Assembly (NCBI GenBank): GCA_025964395.1
Contig: JAOPYY010000159.1
Location: 1-49,124 of the forward strand
Direction of reading: 5' to 3'
DNA from: Actinomycetes bacterium
GTDB lineage: Bacteria > Actinomycetota > Thermoleophilia > Gaiellales > Gaiellaceae
DNA length: 49,124 nt
The notes under the pieces are model-generated. The model was not told the DNA's origin and did no database searches. It saw only the letters and a list, made by a program, of their open reading frames with translations. Below are positions 40,191 to 48,607 of this stretch, piece after piece. Made by a program: the position numbers and the translations under genes. Each line of letters starts with the position of its first letter. The stretch's first letter is position 1.

Positions 40191-41028
40191 TACCGCGCAC
40201 GCGGGCCCTCTGTCCCGCAGATCACGACGCCACTCCAACGAGGGGGCCGCAGCCGCGGCCCTCTCGCTGGGTTTTACGACATCGTTCCTCTCCGTGATCG
40301 TGCTCCTCCCGATCGCGGCGCTCGTGTGGGCGTCGCAGAAGGACGGGCTACATCAGTTCTGGTCGGTCGCGACGTCGCCCGAGGCCATCGCCGCGCTCAA
40401 GCTCACGCTTGGCGCGTCGGTCGTGGTGTCGCTCGTCAGCGCCTTCTTCGGAACGATCACCGCGTGGGTGCTCGTCCGCGACGAGTTCCGCGGCAAGAGC
40501 ATTGTCAACGCGGTGATCGACCTGCCGTTTGCGCTGCCGACGATCGTCGCCAGCCTGACGTTGCTCGCGCTCTACGGTCCGCAGTCGCCGCTCGGGATCG
40601 ACATCTCGCTCACGCGGAAGGCGATCGTGCTCGCGCTGCTCTTCGTGACGCTGCCGTTCGTCGTGCGCACGGTGCAGCCGGTGCTGCTCGAGCTCGACCT
40701 CGAGGCGGAAGAAGCCGCGCGCTCCCTCGGCGCGAGCGAGCTCCGCGTCTTCCGAAGCATCGTGCTGCCGAACATCCTCCCCGGCATCCTGTCCGGCGTC
40801 GCGCTCGCGTTCGCGCGCGCGGTCGGTGAGATCGGCGCGCTCGTGCTGATCGCCGGCAACGTGCCGTTCAAGACCGAGGTCGCGTCGGTGTTCGTCTTCC
40901 TGCACATCCAGGGCGGCGACCAGGCAGGCGCCTCCGCGGTCGCGGTCGTGATGCTCGTCATCTCCTTCGCGCTGCTGCTCGCAATCGGCGGCCTGCGCTT
41001 TCTTGCGACGAGGCACGAGCGTGCGTAG
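40162..41028 (+). CDS. cysT: sulfate ABC transporter permease CysT
   Basis: A 288-residue permease with six spans. FTTSFLSVIVLLPIAALVW, VIDLPFALPTIVASLTLLALYG, the ATPase contact loop EEAARSLGASELRVFRSIVLPNILPGILSGVALAFARAVGEIGALVLIAGN match CysT/CysU. It overlaps the end of the binding-protein gene by 29 bases. GTG 40162 is chosen, but GGAGG at 40170-40174 is well placed for a CTG at 40183, which would remove seven residues. The longer frame from 40117 is less likely. Confidence 0.88.
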   Translation: MPSEDRPLADTAHAGPLSRRSRRHSNEGAAAAALSLGFTTSFLSVIVLLPIAALVWASQKDGLHQFWSVATSPEAIAALKLTLGASVVVSLVSAFFGTITAWVLVRDEFRGKSIVNAVIDLPFALPTIVASLTLLALYGPQSPLGIDISLTRKAIVLALLFVTLPFVVRTVQPVLLELDLEAEEAARSLGASELRVFRSIVLPNILPGILSGVALAFARAVGEIGALVLIAGNVPFKTEVASVFVFLHIQGGDQAGASAVAVVMLVISFALLLAIGGLRFLATRHERA

Positions 41029-41051
41029 GCTCGACGGAGCACGAGAAATAC

Positions 41052-41846
41052 ATGCGTAAGTACATCTTGCGCTTCCTCGCGCTGGGCTATCTGCTGGCGG
41101 TACTGCTGGGGCCGCTGTCGATGGTGTTCTTCCGGGCGTTCGACAAAGGCACCGGCGCGCTCTGGAAGACGCTGAGCGATCCGAACACGGTGCACGCGTT
41201 CAAGCTGACGCTGATCATCGCACTGATCGCGGTCCCGTTGAACGCGGTCTTCGGGGTGGTCTGCGCGCTCGCGATCGTGCGCCGCCGCTTCCCCGGCGCC
41301 GGCCTCGTCAACGCGATCGTCGACCTGCCGCTCGCCATCTCCCCCGTCGTCGTCGGCCTCTCGCTCTTCCTGCTCTACGGGCGCACCGGCTGGTTCGGGC
41401 CGTGGTTCGCACGGCACGGCATGCAGATCCTCTTCGCGCTGCCCTCGATGGTGATCGCGACGATCTTCGTGTCCCTTCCGTTCGTGGCACGCGAGGTGGT
41501 ACCGACGCTGCGCGAGATCGGCGATGAGCAGGAGCAGGCCGCGCGCACTCTCGGCGCATCGAGCTGGCAGACGTTCTGGCGGATCACCCTGCCGTCGATC
41601 CGCTGGGCGGTCATCTACGGCGTCGTGCTCACGACGGCCCGCTGCCTCGGTGAGTACGGCGCGGTCGCGGTCGTGTCTGGCAACATCGAAGGCAAGACGC
41701 AGACGGCGACCCTGCGCGTGCAGGACGCCTACGAGAACTTCAACCAGTCCGGCGCGTACGGAATCTCCCTCGTGCTCGCCGCCATCTCCGTCGTCGTCCT
41801 GATCACCATGACGGTACTGCGGCCCAAGGAGGAAGAGGCTCTGTGA
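41052..41846 (+). CDS. cysW: sulfate ABC transporter permease CysW
   Basis: A 264-residue partner permease with six spans. [49 protein letters not shown] and the loop [52 protein letters not shown] are typical of CysW. TGRTGWFG-type loops distinguish it from CysT. It lies between cysT and cysA, and its stop overlaps the cysA start. Confidence 0.92.
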   Translation: MRKYILRFLALGYLLAVLLGPLSMVFFRAFDKGTGALWKTLSDPNTVHAFKLTLIIALIAVPLNAVFGVVCALAIVRRRFPGAGLVNAIVDLPLAISPVVVGLSLFLLYGRTGWFGPWFARHGMQILFALPSMVIATIFVSLPFVAREVVPTLREIGDEQEQAARTLGASSWQTFWRITLPSIRWAVIYGVVLTTARCLGEYGAVAVVSGNIEGKTQTATLRVQDAYENFNQSGAYGISLVLAAISVVVLITMTVLRPKEEEAL

Positions 41847-42793
41847 GCATCGAGGTACGCAACGTGTCCAAGCGGTTCGGGAGCTTCCAGGCCCTGGACG
41901 ACGTCTCGCTTGACGTCGACGGCGGCGCGCTGACCGCGCTCCTCGGCCCGTCGGGCTCCGGCAAGTCGACCCTGCTCCGCATCATCGCGGGTCTCGAGTG
42001 GCCGGACAGCGGCGAGATCCACCTCGCCGGCGAGGACGCCACACCACTCACGACGCAGCAACGCGGTGTCGGCTTCGTCTTCCAGCACTACGCGGCGTTC
42101 AAGCACATGAGCGTGCGCGAGAACATCGCGTTCGGGCTGAAGATTCGCAAGCGTCCGAAGGACGAGGTGCGCTCGCGCGTCGACGAGCTCCTCGACCTCG
42201 TGCAGCTGCAGGGCTTCGGTGACCGCTATCCGGCGCAGCTCTCAGGGGGCCAGCGGCAGCGCATGGCGCTGGCCCGCGCGCTTGCACCGGAGCCGAAGGT
42301 GCTCCTGCTGGACGAGCCGTTCGGCGCCCTGGACGCGCGCGTGCGCGCGGAGCTTCGCGTCTGGCTGCGGCGGCTCCACGACGAGACCCACACGACCACC
42401 GTGTTCGTCACGCACGACCAGGAAGAGGCGATGGACGTCGCCGACAGCGTCGTCGTGATGAACAAGGGCCGCGTCGAGCAGGTCGCCGGCCCGCGTGAGC
42501 TCTACGACGCTCCCGCAAACGAGTTCGTGATGTCGTTCGTCGGACAGGCAACGCGGATCGACGACGCGTGGGTCCGCCCACACGACTTCGAGCTCGTGCT
42601 CGTGCCGAACGGCTCGACGCGCGAGGCGCAGGTCGAACGCGTCGTCCACCTCGGCTTCGAAGTCCGCGCCGAGCTCGTGCGCGACGACGGCGAGACCCTT
42701 GCCGTGCAACTGACGCGCGACCAGGCAGCGCAACTGGAACTGGAGCGCGGCCAGATCGTCTACGTCCGCCCCACCCACCAGACCACCTTTTAG
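41843..42793 (+). CDS. cysA: sulfate ABC transporter ATPase CysA
   Basis: A 316-residue ATPase. Walker [11 protein letters not shown]-loop [13 protein letters not shown] (characteristic of CysA), signature [15 protein letters not shown], Walker [14 protein letters not shown] and switch histidine [13 protein letters not shown] are intact. The C-terminal 75 residues form a TOBE-type regulatory domain ([17 protein letters not shown]). The start GTG 41843 overlaps cysW. Two tandem hairpins follow the stop. Confidence 0.94.
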   Translation: MSIEVRNVSKRFGSFQALDDVSLDVDGGALTALLGPSGSGKSTLLRIIAGLEWPDSGEIHLAGEDATPLTTQQRGVGFVFQHYAAFKHMSVRENIAFGLKIRKRPKDEVRSRVDELLDLVQLQGFGDRYPAQLSGGQRQRMALARALAPEPKVLLLDEPFGALDARVRAELRVWLRRLHDETHTTTVFVTHDQEEAMDVADSVVVMNKGRVEQVAGPRELYDAPANEFVMSFVGQATRIDDAWVRPHDFELVLVPNGSTREAQVERVVHLGFEVRAELVRDDGETLAVQLTRDQAAQLELERGQIVYVRPTHQTTF

Positions 42794-42795
42794 TC

Positions 42796-42824
42796 CCGAA
42801 CTGAACCCGGTCGCCGGAGTTCGG
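42796..42824 (+). terminator. hairpin directly after cysA
   Basis: CCGAACT (42796-42802) pairs with AGTTCGG (42818-42824), and CCGG pairs with CCGG inside. It begins 3 bases after the cysA stop. Confidence 0.6.
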
Positions 42825-42832
42825 AAACTCGT

Positions 42833-42867
42833 GAACCTGGTTTCGCACACCCCGCGAAATCAGGTTC
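42833..42867. terminator. bidirectional hairpin between cysA and the second Rrf2 gene
   Basis: A 14-pair stem (GAACCTGGTTTCGC at 42833-42846 with GCGAAATCAGGTTC at 42854-42867) has a single G-U wobble and a 7-base loop. It can terminate transcripts of both convergent genes. No T-run is present. Confidence 0.7.
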
Positions 42868-42906
42868 ATCTATGTATGAGATGCGTCCTGTGCGCCGCCT
42901 CGCGGT

Positions 42907-43362
42907 TCAGTGCGGTGCCCAGGCGTCCGGGTCGGCGGCCAGGGCCTGGACCGACGCCGGCAGCTCGCCGCGGGCGAGGTCGGCGAGCGTCACCTGCTCG
43001 AGCACGCCGCGCAGGCTCGCGCGCACCGCGACCCACACATCGCGCAGCGGCGCGGCGCTGCCCTCGTAGCTGAGCTGCTCCGAGCGGACGCCGCGGACGT
43101 TCGCGAGTGGGCCGTCGACCGCGCGGATGATGTCCGCGAGACTGACCTCCTCGGCGGGACGCGCGAGCCAGTAGCCGCCGTCGGCGCCGCGCCGGCTGGC
43201 GACGAGGCCGGCGTTCCGGAGGTCGCCTAAGATGTTCTCGAGGAAGTTCGACGGGATGTCCTGCGCCTGTGCGATGCGGTCGCCCTTCACCGGGCCGTCG
43301 CCGGCGGCTGCCAGCTCCACCGCCGCCCGGATCGCGTAGTCCGCCTTCGCTGAGACCCTCAC
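42907..43362 (-). CDS. Rrf2-family regulator beside the sulfate importer
   Basis: A 151-residue winged-helix regulator, clearly a paralog of the one at 5 kb: both have ADYAIRA/EDYAIRA, FLENIL, GGxxLARPA, GPLAxVRG, WVAVRASLRGVLEQVTLADLA and a GxLP end. It also lacks cysteine. GTG 43362 begins the conserved domain. It converges on cysA and presumably controls sulfate import; the two regulators may respond to the same sulfur signal, such as O-acetylserine or a cysteine synthase complex as known for CymR. Confidence 0.87.
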   Translation of the reverse strand: MRVSAKADYAIRAAVELAAAGDGPVKGDRIAQAQDIPSNFLENILGDLRNAGLVASRRGADGGYWLARPAEEVSLADIIRAVDGPLANVRGVRSEQLSYEGSAAPLRDVWVAVRASLRGVLEQVTLADLARGELPASVQALAADPDAWAPH

Positions 43363-43397
43363 GCAACCATTCTGCCCTGCGCGGCGTTGCACCACTG

Positions 43398-43757
43398 ATG
43401 CGTCGGCTCCCCGTCCTTCTGATCGGCTTCGCGGCCGCCCTCGCGGCGGCCCTGATCGCGAACGCGGGCTCCACCGGGAAAACGGCCTTCCGGACGCCCG
43501 ACGCAGGCGCCGCGTGCAAGGTCTCGGGCCTGTCGCTCGTCTGCTCGTCCCTCGGGTCACCTGGCTCGGTCGAGCTGCGCGGAAGAGGCGGCGCTCAGGT
43601 CGTCAGCCGGCTCCCGTGGTGGGACGCCTCGACGCCCGTCCTGCACACCTGGCACCACGGCGCGATCTCCTGCCGCCTCGCCGGCAACGCAATCCTCTGC
43701 CGCAACGACTCGACCGCGATCCGCATCACCGCGGCCGGACTCTCCGTCGCGAGCTAG
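43398..43757 (+). CDS. small secreted hypothetical protein
   Basis: A 119-residue protein with a signal peptide (RLPVLLIGFAAALAAALIANAG) and four cysteines in the mature part (AACKVSG, VCSSLG, SCRLAG, LCRNDS), which may form two disulfides. I do not recognise the family. The start ATG 43398 lies 35 bases from the divergent Rrf2 start. It ends sharing the bases CTAG with the stop of the acetyltransferase gene. Confidence 0.68.
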   Translation: MRRLPVLLIGFAAALAAALIANAGSTGKTAFRTPDAGAACKVSGLSLVCSSLGSPGSVELRGRGGAQVVSRLPWWDASTPVLHTWHHGAISCRLAGNAILCRNDSTAIRITAAGLSVAS

Positions 43758-44509
43758 CGGTCGAACTCGTCGAGCAGGATCCTGATCTCGCACACCTCGC
43801 GGAAGCCGAGCTGCGCGAGGATCGGGCGTGACATCGGCCCGGCCTGCGTGACGAGCACCGGCGTCCCGCGCGCGACGGCGTCGTCCCAGCGCGCCGCGAC
43901 GAGCGCACGGTAGGCGCCGCGGCTCCGCGCCTCGGGAAGCGTCGAGCCGCCGAACAGCGAGACGCCGTGCTCGCCGAACGACGCGCTCGCGCGCGAGACG
44001 GGCTCGCCGTCCACGTACGCGAGGTAGACGACGTTGTTCGAATCCTGGTCGCGCGGCCGCGCCTCGGTCGGGACCGGGTCGCCGAACGCGATCGCGGCAA
44101 TCTGGTCGGCTACGAGATGCTCCTCATCGGTCTTGGCGCGCCGCACCTCGACGTCGTCGGGGCCAGGCCCGGGCGGCTCGGTCAGCACCATCCCGATCGC
44201 GAGCGCCGTTGGCTGGTCGTCGACTAGCCCGAGCGCGAGCAACCGGTCGACGAGCCCCTCAGGGGTCGCGTGTGAACCGACCTCCCACGTGCACGCGGCT
44301 CTCCCCTTCGCACGGAGGATGCCGTGGATCTCCTCCCGCACCTCGTCGATCTCCTCCGACCGCAGGCGGAACCGCTGCGCGACGTTCCAGTGCGGCTCGT
44401 CGCCGCGCCCCATCCAGAGGACGTAGCGGTCGTTGACGATCCGCTCGTCAGCCGGACCGAGCGGCGTATAGGTGTTCGCGTTCTCCGCGAGCTCGAGGAC
44501 CCAATCCAC
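43754..44509 (-). CDS. GNAT-family acetyltransferase
   Basis: A 251-residue protein. The C-terminal half carries the GNAT fold: VVYLAYVDGEPVSRASASFGEHGVSLFGGSTLPEARSRGAYRALVAARWDDAVARG, with the acetyl-CoA loop ARSRGAYRAL, and ends PILAQLGFREVCEIRILLDE. The N-terminal 110 residues (TYTPLGPADERIVNDRYVLWMG) are a degenerate copy. GTG 44518 is possible, but GTG 44509 is preceded at 7 bases by TAGGGT and is chosen. Substrate unknown. Confidence 0.83.
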   Translation of the reverse strand: MDWVLELAENANTYTPLGPADERIVNDRYVLWMGRGDEPHWNVAQRFRLRSEEIDEVREEIHGILRAKGRAACTWEVGSHATPEGLVDRLLALGLVDDQPTALAIGMVLTEPPGPGPDDVEVRRAKTDEEHLVADQIAAIAFGDPVPTEARPRDQDSNNVVYLAYVDGEPVSRASASFGEHGVSLFGGSTLPEARSRGAYRALVAARWDDAVARGTPVLVTQAGPMSRPILAQLGFREVCEIRILLDEFDR

Positions 44510-44516
44510 GGCCGCC

Positions 44517-44522
44517 ACCCTA
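44517..44522 (-). promoter_or_regulatory. -10 box of the acetyltransferase gene, leaderless type
   Basis: On the minus strand TAGGGT is followed by 7 bases and GTG 44509. Confidence 0.45.
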
Positions 44523-44531
44523 GCGACGCAG

Positions 44532-44537
44532 TAGATT
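44532..44537 (+). promoter_or_regulatory. -10 box of the cyclase gene, leaderless type
   Basis: TAGATT lies 6 bases before GTG 44544, within the 34-base gap to the divergent acetyltransferase. Confidence 0.5.
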
Positions 44538-44543
44538 CGTACC

Positions 44544-47501
44544 GTGTGGGCATGCGCATCCTGCGGTCAGGAGAATCCTGACGGCTTCAAGTTCTGCGGA
44601 AACTGCGGCGCGCCGCTCGAGGCGCCCCCCGCGCGCGAGGTGCGGAAGGTCGTGACGATCGTCTTCTGCGATCTCACGGGCTCGACCGCCCTCGGCGACC
44701 GCACCGATCCCGAAACGCTGCGCGCGACGATGCGCGGCTACTACGAGGAGATGCGCGCGATCCTCGAACGGCACGGCGGCACCGTCGAGAAGTTCGTCGG
44801 CGACGCGGTGATGGCCGTCTTCGGCGTCCCGGTGTCGCGTGAGGACGACGCGCTGCGCGCCGTGCGCGCCGCCTGGGAGATGCGCACTGCCGTCGGCGAG
44901 CTCGGGCTGCAAGCGCGGATCGGCGTCAACACCGGCGAAGTGGTCGCGGGGGAAGGCGACACGCTTGTCACCGGGGACGCCGTCAACGTCGCAGCGCGTC
45001 TGGAGCAGGCTGCGGAGGCCGGCGAGGTGCTGATCGGAACGGAGACGCACCGCCATGTTCGCGACGCGGCCACGGTCGAGCAGGTGCAGGTGACGGCGAG
45101 GGGCAAGCCTGAACCGATCGCGGCGCTGCGAATCCTCCAGCTCGACCTCGAGGCGAGCGGCGTTGCACGCCGGCTCGACACGCCGCTCGTCGGACGTGAG
45201 CGTGAGCTCGCACTCCTACGCCAGACCTATGACACCGCCGCGCGCGAGCAGTCCTGCCATCTCTTCACGCTCCTCGGCCCCGCCGGCGTCGGGAAGTCCC
45301 GACTCGTCGCAGAGCTGCTCGCCGGACTCGACGCCAAAGTCGTTCGTGGCCGCTGCCTTGATTACGGCGACGGGATCACCTTCTGGCCGGTGATCGAGGT
45401 GCTGAAGCAACTGGGCGCCGAGAGCGCGGTCGACGCAATCGCCACCGGGTCTGTCAGCTCCAACGAGCTCTTCCTCACCGTTCGCCGGGCGCTCGAGGAC
45501 GCTGCGCAGGACGGCCCGCTCGTTGTCGTGTTCGAGGACATCCACTGGGGCGAGCCGACATTCCTCGATCTGCTGGATCACATCAGCGACCTTTCGCGCG
45601 GCGCTCCGATCCTGCTGCTCTGCGTCGCGCGCCCGGAGCTGCTCGACGATCGCCCAGGCTGGGGCGGTGGCAAGTTGAATGCGACGTCGACGCTCTTGCA
45701 ACCGCTGACGTCCGCAGAGAGCAACGCGCTGCTCGACGGGCTCGACGCAGACGAGGTGGACGAGGAGATCCGCGCGCGCATCGTCGAGAGTGCTGCGGGC
45801 AATCCGTTGTTCGTCGAGGAGATGCTCGCACTCGCACTCGAAGGCGGAGACATCCACGCCCCGTCGACCATCCAGGCCCTCCTTCAGGCGCGCCTCGACC
45901 GTCTGGGCTCCGCGGAGCGCTCGGTGATGGAACGCGGTGCGGTACAGGGTGAGCTGTTCCATCGCGGCGCCGTTCAGGAGCTCGCAAACGGCGGCGGCGA
46001 GGGTCTGGACTCCCACCTCATCGGCCTCGTGCGCAAGGAGCTGATCCGCCCCGAACGCGGGCCGCTGCTCGACGACGACGCTTATCGCTTCCGCCACCTG
46101 CTGATTCGCGATGTCGCCTACGACGGCCTTCCGAAGGAGACGCGCGCCGACTTGCATCTGCGGTTCGCACACTGGGTGTCGGCTCACGCCCAGATCGTGG
46201 AGCTGGACGAGATCGTCGGGTACCACCTCGAGCAGGCTGCGCGCTATCGCAGTGAGCTCGGGCGTCCGGACGCGGAGATCGACCGCGAGGCGGCGGGGCG
46301 CCTGACGGCAGCCGGCGAGAGCGCCGTCGCGCGCGAGGATCTCCCGGCCGCCGAGAACCTCCTCGGGCGCGCGCTGGCGCTCCTCCCACCCGGCGAACCC
46401 GTGCGCGACCGGGCGCTGCACGCGCTGATCTCGGCGCTCATGTGGTCGAGCCCGTTCGAGCATGTGAACCAGCTGATCACAGAGCTCGAGGCGAGTTCCG
46501 ATCCCGTGATGCACATGAACGGCCGCATCGCCCGCGCGCAGCACCGGCTGCATTTCGACCCGGGCTACGGGGTCGAAGAGATGCGACAGGTCGCCGATGA
46601 GGCGAGGCACCTGTTCACCGAGATCGGCGACCACAGCGGGTTGAGCCACGTCTATCTCGTCCTCGCCAACGCGAGCTGGTTCGAAAGCCAAGGGCGCGCG
46701 ACCCTGGACTACGTGGTTCGGGCACGCGAGCACGCGATCCGCGGAGAGAGTCTGAACGTCCGCTTGTTGGCGCTCGCGATTGGACCGCTCACCCACGGAC
46801 CGCTGCTGCCGGACGAGGTGCGCGCTCGGCTCGACGAGCTCTTCGGCGACCACGAGAGCCGCTTCCTCACCCAGGGCCGCTTGATGACCGAGTCGATGCT
46901 CGAGCGACTCGAGGGGAACTTCGAGCGTTGCCTCGAGTACTGGAGGCAGGGAGACGAGATCCTCGGCGAGCTCGGCCTGGTGTTCCTTCGCCACGTCATG
47001 CATCAGGTGCCGGCCGAGTGCGCGTATGCGCAGGGCCGATATGAAGAGTCGGCCCGTTTCTACCGTGAAACCTACGACCGGCTCGGTTCAATGGGCGAGA
47101 CCGGGTTCCGCTCGACGGTCGCGATCGAGCTGGGCGAATCGCTCTATGCCGTCGGCGAGGATGCGGAGGCGGAGCGGCTCGCGATCGAGGGCGAGGCAAT
47201 GAGCAGTGCGGACGACCTGGTGAACTTCGCGCTCGGCCGCGGCCTGCGCGCGCGGATCCTCGCCGACAGGGGTGAGCTCGAAGCGGCGGAAGCACTCGCC
47301 CTCGACGCGATCGCGTACGCGAGGCGATCCGACTTCCCCCAGATCCACGCACGCGCGGGCGAGGCGCTGGCACGGGTCCGCCGAGCCCAGGGACGTACCG
47401 AGGAGAGCCGCTCACTCCTCGAAGAGGCGGCTCGCGCTCATGAACGCCGCGGCGATGTCGTGCTCGCCGAACGTGCACGGCAGCTACTGGTAAAGCTTTG
47501 A
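44544..47501 (+). CDS. class III nucleotide cyclase-AAA/STAND ATPase-TPR protein
   Basis: A 985-residue modular protein. Residues 4-21 form a zinc ribbon (CASC and CGNC). Residues 33-190 are a class III adenylate/guanylate cyclase with both metal aspartates (FCDLTGST, FVGDAVMAVFG), the base-contact Lys (EKFVGD), and the Asp, Asn and Arg of TGDAVNVAARLEQ, so it should be active on ATP. A P-loop ATPase follows (GPAGVGKSRLV near residue 245, Walker B VVVFEDIHWGEPT). From about residue 560 there are TPR-like helical repeats. This LuxR/MalT-like layout suggests a signal-gated cyclase. Confidence 0.92.
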   Translation: MWACASCGQENPDGFKFCGNCGAPLEAPPAREVRKVVTIVFCDLTGSTALGDRTDPETLRATMRGYYEEMRAILERHGGTVEKFVGDAVMAVFGVPVSREDDALRAVRAAWEMRTAVGELGLQARIGVNTGEVVAGEGDTLVTGDAVNVAARLEQAAEAGEVLIGTETHRHVRDAATVEQVQVTARGKPEPIAALRILQLDLEASGVARRLDTPLVGRERELALLRQTYDTAAREQSCHLFTLLGPAGVGKSRLVAELLAGLDAKVVRGRCLDYGDGITFWPVIEVLKQLGAESAVDAIATGSVSSNELFLTVRRALEDAAQDGPLVVVFEDIHWGEPTFLDLLDHISDLSRGAPILLLCVARPELLDDRPGWGGGKLNATSTLLQPLTSAESNALLDGLDADEVDEEIRARIVESAAGNPLFVEEMLALALEGGDIHAPSTIQALLQARLDRLGSAERSVMERGAVQGELFHRGAVQELANGGGEGLDSHLIGLVRKELIRPERGPLLDDDAYRFRHLLIRDVAYDGLPKETRADLHLRFAHWVSAHAQIVELDEIVGYHLEQAARYRSELGRPDAEIDREAAGRLTAAGESAVAREDLPAAENLLGRALALLPPGEPVRDRALHALISALMWSSPFEHVNQLITELEASSDPVMHMNGRIARAQHRLHFDPGYGVEEMRQVADEARHLFTEIGDHSGLSHVYLVLANASWFESQGRATLDYVVRAREHAIRGESLNVRLLALAIGPLTHGPLLPDEVRARLDELFGDHESRFLTQGRLMTESMLERLEGNFERCLEYWRQGDEILGELGLVFLRHVMHQVPAECAYAQGRYEESARFYRETYDRLGSMGETGFRSTVAIELGESLYAVGEDAEAERLAIEGEAMSSADDLVNFALGRGLRARILADRGELEAAEALALDAIAYARRSDFPQIHARAGEALARVRRAQGRTEESRSLLEEAARAHERRGDVVLAERARQLLVKL

Positions 47502-48029
47502 GCGCCAGGCGCTGCGGTAGACCTGCTTCACGTCCTCGACGGTCTTGACGTACGCGCGCGTCTCGGCGAACTGGATCGACTCGCCGTTCGCGCGCCACTT
47601 GTCGACGTTTCCCTGCCCCGCGTTATAGGCCGCGAGCACGAGCCGCTCGTTGCCGTACTTCTTGAACAGGTTGTCGAGGTACCACGCGCCATAGCGGATG
47701 TTGATCTCCGGGTTGTAGAGATCCTGGGTGTGGAACGCGCTGCCGTGCGTGCGGATCGCGATCCCGCGCGCCGTCTCGGGCGTGATCTGCATCAGCCCGA
47801 TCGCACCCGACGACGACTTCGCACCGGACCGCCACCGTGACTCCTGGTAGATCACGGCCGCAATCAGCGCCGGGTCGAGGCTGTGCCGCTGTGCATGCAC
47901 GCGTACGTATTCGGTGTAGCGGAGCGGATAGCGGAGGCGCTCGTACCAGGGCGGGCTCGTCAGGTCGACGACGGCGAACGTCACGGCGACGACCACGCCG
48001 AGTGCCACGAACCAGAGCAGCTTCCTCAC
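47484..48029 (-). CDS. lytic transglycosylase
   Basis: A 181-residue membrane-anchored enzyme (span VRKLLWFVALGVVVAVTFAVV at residues 1-21) with a soluble lytic transglycosylase domain: DPALIAAVIYQESRWRSGAKSSSGAIGLMQITPETARGIA, with the catalytic Glu in YQES, then YNPEINIRYGAWYLDNLFKKYG and LAAYNAGQGNVDKW. It cuts the glycan strands of peptidoglycan. GTG 48029 overlaps the coaE stop. Its 3-prime end overlaps the cyclase gene by 18 bases. Confidence 0.9.
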   Translation of the reverse strand: MRKLLWFVALGVVVAVTFAVVDLTSPPWYERLRYPLRYTEYVRVHAQRHSLDPALIAAVIYQESRWRSGAKSSSGAIGLMQITPETARGIAIRTHGSAFHTQDLYNPEINIRYGAWYLDNLFKKYGNERLVLAAYNAGQGNVDKWRANGESIQFAETRAYVKTVEDVKQVYRSAWRSKLYQ

Positions 48030-48607
48030 GAGAGCTCCGCCATCACCGACTTCACGAACGCGTCCAGCTCCTCCAGCGACCCCGTGTTCTTGAACGAGAA
48101 GTCGGCGCGCTCCACCTTCTCGGTGTCCGGGATCAGCCGCGTCTCGCGGTCGTCCGTCGCGACGACGGAGCGTGCCCTGCGCAGCTTCGTCGGTGCGGTG
48201 ATCACGACCACCTTGTCGAAGCGCGCGTCGCCGCCCGTCTCGTAGAGGAGCGGCACCTCGGTCACGGAGACGCGCGGCGCTTCGGGCAGCTCGGCGAGCT
48301 GCTCGCGCCACCGGAGGTACTCCGCCGAGACGAGCGGGTGGAGCAGCTCTTCGAGCCACGCCAGCGCCTCACGGTCGTTGAACACGACCGTTGCGAGCGC
48401 GCCGCGGTCGATCTCGCCCTCCGGCGACACGATGCCATGGCCCATCCGCGAGACGACAGCGTCGCGCACCTCGGGACGGCGGAGCAGGTGGTGGACGATC
48501 TCGTCGCTCGAGACCGTCGCCGCGCCGTTGCGCGCGAACGCCTTCAGCGCCTCGCTCTTGCCCGCTCCGATGCCGCCGGTGATCGCGACAGCGACCGGGC
48601 GGGTCAC
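48026..48607 (-). CDS. coaE: dephospho-CoA kinase
   Basis: Adds the 3-prime phosphate to dephospho-CoA, the last step of coenzyme A synthesis. The 193 residues have the P-loop AITGGIGAGKSEAL, SSDEIVHHLL for the substrate base, RGALATVVFNDREALAWLEELLHPLV and VTEVPLLYETGGDARFDKVVVITAP. It is next to rpsA as in many actinobacteria and overlaps it by four bases (GTGA). Confidence 0.93.
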   Translation of the reverse strand: MTRPVAVAITGGIGAGKSEALKAFARNGAATVSSDEIVHHLLRRPEVRDAVVSRMGHGIVSPEGEIDRGALATVVFNDREALAWLEELLHPLVSAEYLRWREQLAELPEAPRVSVTEVPLLYETGGDARFDKVVVITAPTKLRRARSVVATDDRETRLIPDTEKVERADFSFKNTGSLEELDAFVKSVMAELS

